Positions 1-7,282 of a DNA stretch of 15,046 nucleotides are shown here, one piece after another. The stretch comes from Shewanella sp. Lineage in GTDB: Bacteria > Pseudomonadota > Gammaproteobacteria > Enterobacterales > Shewanellaceae. Position 1 is the first letter of the stretch. The number at the start of each line of letters is the position of its first letter. Below the pieces are notes generated by a model. It saw only the letters and a program-made list of their open reading frames with translations, did no database searches and had not been told where the DNA came from. The stretch lies in the NCBI GenBank assembly GCA_004195335.1, contig SDWK01000589.1, positions 1-15,046 on the forward strand. Reading direction: 5' to 3'. The translations under genes were made by a program, and so were the position numbers.

Positions 1-3
1 ATG

Positions 4-94
4 TGGCGGAGAGATAGGGATTTGAACCCTAGACGGGCTATAAACCCGTGCCGGTTTTCAAGACCGGTGCATTCGACCACTCTGCCATCTCTCC
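4..94 (-). tRNA. serT: tRNA-Ser (anticodon UGA)
   Basis: Read on the minus strand this folds as a class II (long variable arm) tRNA of 91 nt with an encoded CCA end (bases 4-6). The 7-bp acceptor stem pairs GGAGAGA with TCTCTCC, followed by discriminator G at base 7. The anticodon loop contains CTTGAAAA, giving anticodon TGA, which reads UCA and UCG-type serine codons. The long variable arm (CACGGGTTTATAGCCCGT) is the hallmark used by SerRS, and serS lies 5.5 kb away in the same window. The T loop has the standard TTCAAAT. The symbol serT is by analogy with the E. coli UGA isoacceptor. Confidence 0.97.
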
Positions 95-105
95 GAACGC
101 CGCGA

Positions 106-134
106 ATAATATAGCGACTCGATAACGATGTAAA
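106..134 (-). promoter_or_regulatory. sigma-70 promoter of tRNA-Ser
   Basis: On the minus strand a -35 box TTTACA (134-129) and a -10 box TATTAT (111-106) are separated by exactly 17 bp. The -10 ends 11 bases before the tRNA 5' end. The stretch between them, TCGCGGCGTTC, is GC-rich. GC-rich discriminators at stable-RNA promoters are associated with ppGpp/DksA (stringent) control; that regulation is inferred, while the boxes are seen directly. Confidence 0.75.
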
Positions 135-180
135 GTCCTTATCTACCTTTTTTATTCAAATTAGCGTGTTTGAATAAATT

Positions 181-1440
181 TCAGTCAAGATCCAGCTTAT
201 CTTGCTTCAGTGCAACACGTGCAGGATCTGGCATAACAAACTCTTCCCGAACTTTGCCCCATGAATTGCTGTTTCTTAACTTGTAACCCGCAATGACACC
301 AAAGGAGCAGATTAAGATCCCAAATCCAATGGCAACTTCACCATAACTGGCCCACATAGCGACGAGGCTAGAGGCACCAAAAGCGATACTGATCTGTAGG
401 AAGTTCTGCAGTCCCGCGGCCTTTGCTGCATGTTTAGTAAATTCCTGTAGGGCACTGTTGACCACTATCGGATAGATAGCCCCGTTTGCACCTGCAAGGA
501 TTGAGAATGAGATCAGCAGAGGTAGAATACTGTCCATTTTAACTAGCAATGAACAGGCGACAATCGCCACGACACACACACCAAAACATGTCAGTAATAC
601 GCTGAGTGACTTTTCTGTGCCCACTTTACGAATTAAGATCTTACTCGCATAGCCACCAACGATAAACATGATCGTCTGTGGTATGAAACTTAGTCCGATC
701 TCTTTAGCCTGATACCCATGTTGCTCCATGACAATCGGCCACACGGTTAAGTAGGCAAAGAATGCACCAGAACAGGCACCAAAGATAATCACATTTCCCA
801 GATACTTGGGGTTATTCAATAAGTCCCAGTAACTAAGATTTTTAGTTCCCTCTTCTGTACTTGTAGTCGCTTTTTCTTTAGGCACGAACACGATGGTTAG
901 CAACATCAGAAAAACAGATAAACAAGTTAAAATAAGGAAGATTGTCGGCCATCCATTGCTTTCAAGTACGAAAGCGCCAAGAAGCGGCGCTAATGCGGGT
1001 GAGAGTGCGACAAGCGGCATAATGTTAGAAAAAACACTCTGGGCTTTGGCGGCGTCATATTTCTCGATAACAATGGCTTGCCAAATAACACCCGCACTAC
1101 ACGCACCTAGTGCCTGAAAGAATCTGGCAATGTTAAATGAGAGCACGGTTTCACTCGATGCAAGTGAAAAGCTTGCAGCGGCGAAAATCATAAGACCTAA
1201 TAGCAGTGAGTTACGTTTTCCTATACGCTGTACTAATGGTCCATATAAGAGTTGTCCTATGGCCAAACCGGCTAAGAAACAGGTCAGAGAGCCTGCGACT
1301 TGAGCTGGAGTAGCATGCATCGAATCTTCTATCGCTTTAAATGCCGGAAGGTACATATCGGTCGCGATAAAGCCCAACATGCTGAGCAATGCAAGGTAGC
1401 CTAAAAAGAAGAAGTACTTGGTGTTATTAACTGGATTCAT
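181..1440 (-). CDS. punC: purine nucleoside MFS transporter PunC (Bcr/CflA family)
   Basis: A 419-residue inner-membrane major facilitator with about 12 hydrophobic segments. Near the N terminus is the Bcr/CflA-type signature ATDMYLPA (about residues 26-33). The loop after TM2 carries the MFS motif-A region (LYGPLVQRIGKR), and late in the protein GANGAIYPIVV is also found in E. coli YdhC/PunC. By memory of the E. coli sequence the resemblance is close along the whole length, and the divergent LysR neighbour is the PunR orthologue, so the pair matches E. coli punR-punC, linked to adenosine/inosine uptake. An in-frame upstream ATG at 1521 would add 27 residues. I prefer 1440 because the protein then begins like its relatives and the extension would cover the regulatory gap; no strong ribosome site supports either start. 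Substrate is inferred from orthology. Confidence 0.85.
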   Translation of the reverse strand: MNPVNNTKYFFFLGYLALLSMLGFIATDMYLPAFKAIEDSMHATPAQVAGSLTCFLAGLAIGQLLYGPLVQRIGKRNSLLLGLMIFAAASFSLASSETVLSFNIARFFQALGACSAGVIWQAIVIEKYDAAKAQSVFSNIMPLVALSPALAPLLGAFVLESNGWPTIFLILTCLSVFLMLLTIVFVPKEKATTSTEEGTKNLSYWDLLNNPKYLGNVIIFGACSGAFFAYLTVWPIVMEQHGYQAKEIGLSFIPQTIMFIVGGYASKILIRKVGTEKSLSVLLTCFGVCVVAIVACSLLVKMDSILPLLISFSILAGANGAIYPIVVNSALQEFTKHAAKAAGLQNFLQISIAFGASSLVAMWASYGEVAIGFGILICSFGVIAGYKLRNSNSWGKVREEFVMPDPARVALKQDKLDLD

Positions 1441-1558
1441 ATAAATATTTAATCTGATGTTTACTGAGGATCCGGAGTCTAAATACTTGCTTAAATGATG
1501 TGAAACGTTTATTTTTAACATCAGCCTTCAATAATTTTCATAGCAAGGAACTGCTGGT
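1441..1558. promoter_or_regulatory. divergent punC/punR control region
   Basis: This 118-bp gap separates the divergent start codons of punC and punR, the classic position for LysR-type regulator sites. It contains a perfect 8-bp palindrome AAACGTTT at 1503-1510, the core seen in purine-repressor type (LacI-family) operators. That palindrome is enclosed by a wider GATGT...ACATC dyad (1497-1522). The punR ribosome site AAGGA is at 1545-1549. I could not assign -35/-10 boxes with confidence. Confidence 0.45.
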
Positions 1559-2461
1559 ATGCTTTCTGAACAATCACTTCAATTAATCGATATGGTCGCT
1601 CGCGTAGGGAGCTTCACTGCTGCGGCCAACAAATTGCACAAAGTTCCCTCTGCCATCAGCTATGCGGTAAAACAGGTAGAAGAGGAACTTGGAGCCATAT
1701 TATTTGAACGCCACCACCGTAGTGTATCCCTCACTCCAGCCGGCGAATATTTCGTAAATCAGGCGCGCTCTATTCTCACCAATATGCAGTCCATGAAAAA
1801 TGATACCAAGCGTGTCTCTAATGGCTGGCAACCCACTCTTTCTATCGCATTAGATAACATGGTCAGAGCCGATAAGATCAGTGTGTTAATTGCCGATTTT
1901 TACCGACACTTCACCAACGTAGAGTTGATCATTCGAATTGAAGTTTTCAACGGCGTGTGGGAATCAATTGCTAATGGGCGCAGCGACATTGCTATTGGTG
2001 CAACGACGGCAATTCCGGTGGGTGGTGATTACCACTTCAAAGATATGGGTGACATCAAATGGGCATTTTTAGTCGGCAAGAAGCACCCTCTTGCACAGAT
2101 TGACAGACCGTTAACTGATGATGAGTTGCGTCAATACCCTTCCATCTGTCTCGAAGATACGTCGAGAGAGATCCCGAAACGTATGACCTGGCTTCTCGAA
2201 AATCAACGTCGTTTAGTCGTCCCCGACTGGATCCGGGCTATCAACTGTTTCAGAGAAGGTCTTGGTATTGGTTACATCCCCATGCATTTTGCTGAGCCAT
2301 TCATCAAAGCCGGCGCACTCATACAAAAAGAGTTAGTCACGGTAAAATCACCGAGTCCCTGTTGCCTGGCGTGGAACGGCGCCAACATGTCACCGGCTAT
2401 GTCATGGGTGCTTGAATACTTAGGCGATAGTGAAAAGTTACATGAAGACTGGTTCCATTAA
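1559..2461 (+). CDS. punR: LysR-family regulator PunR
   Basis: A 300-residue LysR-type transcription factor. The N-terminal winged helix-turn-helix covers about residues 1-60 (GSFTAAANKLHKVPSAIS region), followed by a linker helix and an effector-binding domain. Stretches such as EVFNGVW, AIGATTAIPVGG, VVPDW and WVLEYLGDSE are shared with E. coli YdhB/PunR, which activates punC in response to adenosine. It diverges from punC, as in E. coli. The start is supported by AAGGA nine bases upstream. A role as purine-nucleoside-responsive activator of punC is inferred from orthology and context. Confidence 0.88.
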   Translation: MLSEQSLQLIDMVARVGSFTAAANKLHKVPSAISYAVKQVEEELGAILFERHHRSVSLTPAGEYFVNQARSILTNMQSMKNDTKRVSNGWQPTLSIALDNMVRADKISVLIADFYRHFTNVELIIRIEVFNGVWESIANGRSDIAIGATTAIPVGGDYHFKDMGDIKWAFLVGKKHPLAQIDRPLTDDELRQYPSICLEDTSREIPKRMTWLLENQRRLVVPDWIRAINCFREGLGIGYIPMHFAEPFIKAGALIQKELVTVKSPSPCCLAWNGANMSPAMSWVLEYLGDSEKLHEDWFH

Positions 2462-2474
2462 ACCAAAATCGAGT

Positions 2475-2494
2475 TTAATTTAAGCTTAAATTAA
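2475..2494. repeat. 20-bp perfect AT-rich palindrome
   Basis: The half-site TTAATTTAAG is followed immediately by its exact reverse complement, with no spacer, 13 bases after the punR stop codon. There is no T-tract on either side, so it is not a standard intrinsic terminator. It could be an operator, a cruciform or a weak 3' hairpin. The rest of the 2462-2713 gap shows no gene; the yccA promoter presumably lies there but I could not fix its boxes. Confidence 0.6.
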
Positions 2495-2713
2495 GGTTCA
2501 GCGAAATAGAGGCTGATGAGTCGATGAAAATCGATTTTGTCACTTTAACCCTGTTTCCAGCTGATGTATGATTCAATAACTTAAGATTTACTTGAGCACT
2601 GACTTAGTACCTAACTTTTAGAAACTAAATCATAGTTAATGGAACTCTTTTGATTTAGGTTTATCTAAACAAGATGGTTAGTGATCGTTCTAGAAACGTT
2701 TTCGGAGAGCAAT

Positions 2714-3373
2714 ATGACACAACAAACACTCTATTCTACTGGAGCTTCCACACTGGAAGTGAACAAGCTCCTTAAAAACACTTACATGTTACTTTCGATG
2801 ACATTGGCATTTTCTGCAGTTTGTGCAGGACTGGCAATGGCATTACAGATTGGCCCTATGGTCTCTATCGGTATGTCACTTGGTAGCTTAGCGATTCTAT
2901 TTGTAACATTGAGAAAGGCTGAATCTGCTGCGGGTCTGTTTTGGGTATTCGCCTTTACCGGTATGCAAGGTGCTTCACTGGGTTATATTCTTAACCATTA
3001 CGCCGGCATGGCAAATGGTCCAGAGTTAATCATGCAAGCCCTAGGTTTAACCTCAGTGATCTTTGTGACCTTATCCGGTTATGCCATCACAACTAAGAAA
3101 GATTTCTCATTTATGAGAGGCTTCCTTATTGCCGGTCTAGTGATAATGGTTGTCGGCTTGTTGGTTAATATGTTCTTGGGCAACAGCATGGTATTTATGG
3201 CGCTAAATGCGGGTATTGCCTTGCTAATGACAGGTTTCATTCTTTATGACACCAGCCGTATCGTTAATGGCGGTGAGACAAACTACATTCGCGCCACAAT
3301 ATCTCTGTACCTAGATTTCCTTAACCTATTCATCGCTCTACTTCACTTGATGGGTATTGGTGGCGATGACTAA
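2714..3373 (+). CDS. yccA: YccA-like Bax inhibitor-1 family membrane protein
   Basis: A 219-residue integral inner-membrane protein, the same length as E. coli YccA, with about seven hydrophobic segments starting near residue 24. The conserved C-terminal block GGETNYIRATISLYLDFLN (from about residue 186) is typical of the BI-1/YccA family. E. coli YccA is a substrate and modulator of the FtsH protease and protects the SecY translocon from degradation. I chose the ATG at 2714 because GGAG lies six bases upstream (2704-2707). A GTG at 2681 would add 11 residues without a ribosome site. In E. coli yccA neighbours tusE; here the whole tus set follows. Function is inferred from the family. Confidence 0.88.
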   Translation: MTQQTLYSTGASTLEVNKLLKNTYMLLSMTLAFSAVCAGLAMALQIGPMVSIGMSLGSLAILFVTLRKAESAAGLFWVFAFTGMQGASLGYILNHYAGMANGPELIMQALGLTSVIFVTLSGYAITTKKDFSFMRGFLIAGLVIMVVGLLVNMFLGNSMVFMALNAGIALLMTGFILYDTSRIVNGGETNYIRATISLYLDFLNLFIALLHLMGIGGDD

Positions 3374-3453
3374 GGACGCATATTAGATTGGATTATCGAG
3401 CCATTGAATGGCATATCCAAAATAACATGTTTCAGTAGTGAGTTTTCAGTTAG

Positions 3454-3482
3454 AATAGCCCCATTATCGGGGCTATTTTTTT
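3454..3482 (+). terminator. intrinsic terminator of yccA
   Basis: The stem AATAGCCCC (3454-3462) pairs with GGGGCTATT (3469-3477) around a 6-base loop, and the strand runs on as a T tract to 3482. It lies 81 bases after the yccA stop and separates yccA from the tus genes. Confidence 0.9.
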
Positions 3483-3508
3483 GCCTGCTTATCTATCATC
3501 AATATAGT
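3481..3508 (+). promoter_or_regulatory. possible tusDCB promoter
   Basis: Between the yccA terminator and tusD only 36 bases are free. TTGCCT (3481-3486) and TATAGT (3503-3508) are 16 bp apart and would place the transcript start at about 3514-3516, three to five bases before the tusD ATG. The boxes are imperfect, so this is a weak prediction. Confidence 0.35.
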
Positions 3509-3518
3509 AATTTGTTAA

Positions 3519-3908
3519 ATGAGTAAATTCATCATTCAGGTCAACGGCGCAGCCTATGCGAGTTCGGCCAGCTATAATGCCTACCGCTTTGCGAAAGCCG
3601 CACTCGAGTCAGGTCACGAAATTGAACGAATCTTTTTCTATCAAGATGGCGTGCTAAATACCAATACTCTTAACTGCCCGGCTTCAGATGAATTTGATCT
3701 AACGAAAGCCTGGGTATCGCTGAATCAGAAATATGAAGTTCAGCTGGTTAATTGTGTTTCGGCCGCACTGAGACGAGGTGTCCTGTCTCAAAATGAGGCC
3801 AAGGAGAATAATCTTAGCCATTGGAATATGGAGAAACCGTTCGAGATGGGCGGCTTGGGAGAGTTAGTCACAGGTATAGAAGCGGCCGACAGAGTGATAA
3901 GCTTTTAG
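3519..3908 (+). CDS. tusD: sulfurtransferase subunit TusD
   Basis: A 129-residue DsrE-like protein matching E. coli TusD (128 residues). With TusB and TusC it forms the cytoplasmic heterohexamer that takes persulfide sulfur from TusA and hands it to TusE for 2-thiolation of U34 in tRNA-Lys, -Glu and -Gln. The catalytic cysteine is Cys79 in VNCVSAALRRGV, equivalent to E. coli Cys78. FFYQDGV and PASDEFDL are conserved family segments. It heads the tusD-tusC-tusB run. No Shine-Dalgarno sequence is visible before the ATG, which is unusual for this window and fits a nearly leaderless message. Confidence 0.93.
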   Translation: MSKFIIQVNGAAYASSASYNAYRFAKAALESGHEIERIFFYQDGVLNTNTLNCPASDEFDLTKAWVSLNQKYEVQLVNCVSAALRRGVLSQNEAKENNLSHWNMEKPFEMGGLGELVTGIEAADRVISF

Positions 3909-3962
3909 GACACGATTCCTTTAGGACACTATGAATGTGTGATTGTTTATGAGCAGATCAAA

Positions 3963-4319
3963 ATGAAAAAAATAGCGATACTATTTCGCCGGGCACCCCA
4001 TGGTTCTCCCCATGGCAGAGAAGCTTTAGATCTTGCACTCTTGAGTGCCAGTTTCGAGCAGGAAGTCAGTTTAATCTTTGTCGATGACGGTGTACTTCAT
4101 CTTGTCAAAGATCAACAACCGGAACGTATTGGCGCGAAAGATTATATTGCCACTTTCGGTGCCCTTCCCCTTTATGATGTGGATACGGTGCTTGCCTGTG
4201 AAGAGTCTTTGGATGAATATGGACTCGAGTCAACAGAACTCACCATTGAGGTTGATAAGGTCTCCCCATCATTCATAACAGCGCAGCTATCGAAGGTTGA
4301 CGAGGTCTTAGTATTCTGA
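3963..4319 (+). CDS. tusC: sulfur relay subunit TusC
   Basis: A 118-residue DsrF/TusC protein (E. coli TusC is 119), non-catalytic subunit of the TusBCD complex. Shared features with E. coli are the N-terminal APHGSPHGREALD and the central DYIATFGALPLYD. The ATG at 3963 gives the family's usual MKKIAILF start. A GTG at 3939 would add eight residues that the family lacks. It begins 54 bases after tusD, and its stop codon shares one base with the tusB start (TGATG), so the two are translationally coupled. Confidence 0.9.
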   Translation: MKKIAILFRRAPHGSPHGREALDLALLSASFEQEVSLIFVDDGVLHLVKDQQPERIGAKDYIATFGALPLYDVDTVLACEESLDEYGLESTELTIEVDKVSPSFITAQLSKVDEVLVF

Positions 4320-4600
4320 TGATTTTGCATCATATTCAAACATCAACAAAACAAGATAATGCGCTTGCATGTTGCATTAAATACATGGATAAGCAGGACT
4401 CGATACTATTCTCCGGAAATGGCATTAATAGCCTCTTGTTATCGCAGTGGCGAGAAAGATTAGCCGGGTTCAAGATCATGGTACTCATCGACGATGTCGA
4501 AGCTCGTGGGTTGAGTCAACGGTTACAAGATTATACTCTTATCGACTACGACACATTCGTACAAGAGTCTTTAACACATGACAAGGTGATCACTTGGTGA
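4319..4600 (+). CDS. tusB: sulfur relay subunit TusB
   Basis: A 93-residue DsrH/TusB protein (E. coli TusB is 95), third subunit of TusBCD. The family signature is the LIDYDTFVQ segment near residues 77-85 followed by a C-terminal Trp. VEARGL also matches the E. coli protein. The A of its ATG is the last base of the tusC stop, indicating coupled translation. The sequence is weakly conserved, as usual for TusB, so position in the operon is an important part of the identification. Confidence 0.88.
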   Translation: MILHHIQTSTKQDNALACCIKYMDKQDSILFSGNGINSLLLSQWRERLAGFKIMVLIDDVEARGLSQRLQDYTLIDYDTFVQESLTHDKVITW

Positions 4601-4702
4601 TGGGTAGTATCTTGTCGGATAGATTAACCTTGTCCCATTTAAACTTAAGTCACATTAGTCGTATCAGTTACTGATCACATAGGTCTCAGAGGTTATTAGC
4701 AG

Positions 4703-5038
4703 TTGAATAGTTTTGAATATAAAGGCGAGCAGATTGAAACGGACCAGCAAGGCTACCTTAAACAGGTTTCACAATGGAACGAAGAGATTGCTGAACTCAT
4801 TGCCTTACAAGAACAGATAGTCCTGACACCCGCTCACTGGGAGGTCATTAATTTTGTGCGTGATTTCTATTTAGAATACAAGACAAGCCCCGCTATAAGG
4901 ATCTTGGTGAAAGCCATTGGTCAGAAGCTAGGCGCCGACAAAGGTAACTCTAAGTACCTGTATACCCTATTTCCTACCGGTCCGGCTAAACAAGCGACAA
5001 AGGTTGCTGGTTTACCTAAACCGGCGAAATGCATCTAG
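4703..5038 (+). CDS. tusE: sulfur acceptor TusE (DsrC-like), TTG start
   Basis: A 111-residue DsrC/TusE protein. It accepts persulfide from TusD and, with MnmA, delivers sulfur to U34 of tRNA. The catalytic cysteine is the penultimate residue (Cys110, ending PKPAKCI), as in E. coli Tus[16 protein letters not shown] and [20 protein letters not shown] are strongly conserved. The start appears to be TTG at 4703: an N terminus here matches the family, no ATG or GTG lies nearby in frame, and AGAGG at 4688-4692 is a ribosome site ten bases upstream. It follows tusB by 102 bases, so it may have its own promoter or be read through from tusB. Confidence 0.92.
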   Translation: MNSFEYKGEQIETDQQGYLKQVSQWNEEIAELIALQEQIVLTPAHWEVINFVRDFYLEYKTSPAIRILVKAIGQKLGADKGNSKYLYTLFPTGPAKQATKVAGLPKPAKCI

Positions 5039-5121
5039 CCAATACATCTCTAACCTAAGCCGTTTAAAGCTTACCGGTAATCAAAGCCCTAGCGGTTATA
5101 GATGAAACCTGCTGTTCCAAT

Positions 5122-5159
5122 AAAAAACCCGAAGCTTCTATGATGAAATTTCGGGTTTT
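5122..5159 (-). terminator. bidirectional terminator between tusE and the small minus-strand gene
   Basis: AAAACCCGAA (5124-5133) pairs with TTCGGGTTTT (5150-5159) around a 16-base loop. Read on the minus strand the stem is followed by six T residues, on the plus strand by four. It therefore can end tusE transcription from one side and the minus-strand transcript of the 40-residue peptide gene from the other. The minus reading looks stronger. Confidence 0.8.
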
Positions 5160-5183
5160 AATGTCTCAGATTATATTCTTTAT

Positions 5184-5422
5184 GATATCGCCAAACAAAC
5201 AGGTTTATCTAGGTTATATTTTTAATAACGACTAATGCAGCCTACCCGAATGTAGCTAGTACCATAGATGCCGCCAAACACACTGATCTGTCTAGGTAAT
5301 GTTCTTTATAACGACTAATGCAGCCTTCCCGAATGTAGCTAGTACCATAGATGCCGCCAAACACACTGATCTGTCTAGGTAATGTTCTTTATAACGACTA
5401 ATGCAGCCTTCCCGAATGTAGC
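5184..5422. repeat. 83-bp tandem repeat (two full copies, one partial, one decayed remnant)
   Basis: Full copies lie at 5225-5307 and 5308-5390 and differ at a single base that I can see (A versus T in the block GCCT[A/T]CCCGAATG). A third copy starts at 5391 and is identical for 32 bases to 5422, then diverges. A decayed remnant of the unit's end lies at 5184-5224. The period of 83 is not a multiple of three. Each unit contains the last 15 codons and stop of the small minus-strand gene at 5375-5497, so the array looks like duplicated 3' ends of that gene. Together with the terminator at 5122-5159 it fills the 5039-5374 gap, where I see no plus-strand gene. Confidence 0.92.
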
Positions 5423-5497
5423 GAGCATTACAGCGCCAAACACACAAATGATCGCTACATAGGTAAGCCACTGAAAGTAGCGCCTACCATTATCCAT
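5375..5497 (-). CDS. small single-pass membrane peptide, unknown function
   Basis: This encodes 40 residues: MDNGRRYFQW, then a mostly hydrophobic stretch LTYVAIICVF GAVMLATFGK, ending AALVVIKNIT. It has the look of one membrane-spanning helix from about residue 11 to 36 with a basic, aromatic N-terminal flank. Four independent signals support it. A ribosome site AAGGA (5508-5512) lies ten bases upstream. A promoter-like pair is at 5523-5550. The reading frame is free of stops. A strong minus-direction terminator lies at 5122-5159. The codons for residues 26-40 and the stop are repeated downstream in the 83-bp array, in one case with a stop replacing Lys30. It lies 105 bases beyond serS on the same strand. 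I do not recognise a family and assign no function. Confidence 0.6.
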   Translation of the reverse strand: MDNGRRYFQWLTYVAIICVFGAVMLATFGKAALVVIKNIT

Positions 5498-5522
5498 TGT
5501 GTTTAATTCCTTTATTCTAATT

Positions 5523-5550
5523 ATTATTTTTAACTATTTCGAACTTGCAA
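5523..5550 (-). promoter_or_regulatory. candidate promoter of the 40-residue peptide gene
   Basis: On the minus strand TTGCAA (5550-5545) and AATAAT (5528-5523) are 16 bp apart, matching the sigma-70 -35 and -10 consensus at four and five of six positions. The start would fall near 5516, giving a leader of about 19 bases that contains the AAGGA ribosome site. Confidence 0.5.
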
Positions 5551-5556
5551 GTAAAC

Positions 5557-5592
5557 CTAAGGCACCCATGGGTTCATGATAGAGTGCCTTAG
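5557..5592 (-). other. hairpin just downstream of serS
   Basis: CTAAGGCAC (5557-5565) pairs with GTGCCTTAG (5584-5592) around an 18-base loop, ten bases after the serS stop. It lacks a T tract in either direction, so it may be a weak or factor-assisted 3' end for serS or an RNA-stability stem. Confidence 0.4.
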
Positions 5593-5602
5593 TGATTATG
5601 CG

Positions 5603-6892
<1,290 letters not shown>

Positions 6893-6907
6893 TTATATTC
6901 TTAATAG

Positions 6908-7282
6908 TTAAATGCGAGAAAAAACCAACTGCTGTCCCAAATAGACCATGAATATACATAGGCAGAGGTTCAGAGCAATATTAAAAAATGCCTTTAACCA
7001 ATCACCACCCTGGATTAATAACAGAGTCTCGTTGGAGAAAGTTGAAAATGTAGTAAGCGCCCCTAACAGCCCAACACCAACCAATGCCTTAATTTCAGGA
7101 CTAACTTGACTGACTTGGCCGAGGGCATAAATTACCCCCATCAGAAACGAGCCGATGACATTGACTAATAGTGTACCAAAAGGAAATGCAGAGCCAAATA
7201 GCTGAAGCATGAAAATTGAGATCAGATAACGAAAAACAGCTCCGATTGATCCTCCCAGTGCGACAAATAGAATATTATTCAT
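6908..7282 (-). CDS. crcB: fluoride channel CrcB/Fluc
   Basis: A 124-residue four-helix inner-membrane protein that works as a dual-topology dimeric fluoride exporter. Family blocks are [10 protein letters not shown] (10-19), [11 protein letters not shown] (36-46, with the pore Asn41) and [15 protein letters not shown] (71-85, with the Phe-box residues Phe79 and Phe82). I chose the ATG at 7282: an upstream ATG at 7309 would add nine residues absent from the family. The start overlaps the last eight bases of rarA, so translation is normally coupled to rarA. No fluoride riboswitch is visible upstream. E. coli has no crcB between rarA and serS. Confidence 0.92.
   Translation of the reverse strand: MNNILFVALGGSIGAVFRYLISIFMLQLFGSAFPFGTLLVNVIGSFLMGVIYALGQVSQVSPEIKALVGVGLLGALTTFSTFSNETLLLIQGGDWLKAFFNIALNLCLCIFMVYLGQQLVFSRI

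Noticed and set aside
151..178. AT-rich inverted repeat TTTATTCAAA / TTTGAATAAA next to the punC stop, considered as a terminator.
   Set aside because: In the punC direction it is followed by A residues, not T, and the stem has almost no G or C. It may be a weak 3' stem, but I would not call it a terminator.
1441..1521. A 27-residue N-terminal extension of punC from ATG 1521.
   Set aside because: It is absent from E. coli PunC, is not hydrophobic, and covers the divergent regulatory region with its palindrome. GAAGG is only three bases from that ATG.
2524..2571. A 15-codon ATG frame (MKIDFVTLTLFPADV) between punR and yccA.
   Set aside because: Very short, no well-placed ribosome site, no terminator, and no supporting context.
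4663..4675. ATCAGT/ACTGAT dyad in the tusB-tusE gap, considered as an operator.
   Set aside because: Six-base arms around one base are common by chance in AT-rich DNA, and no known regulator fits.
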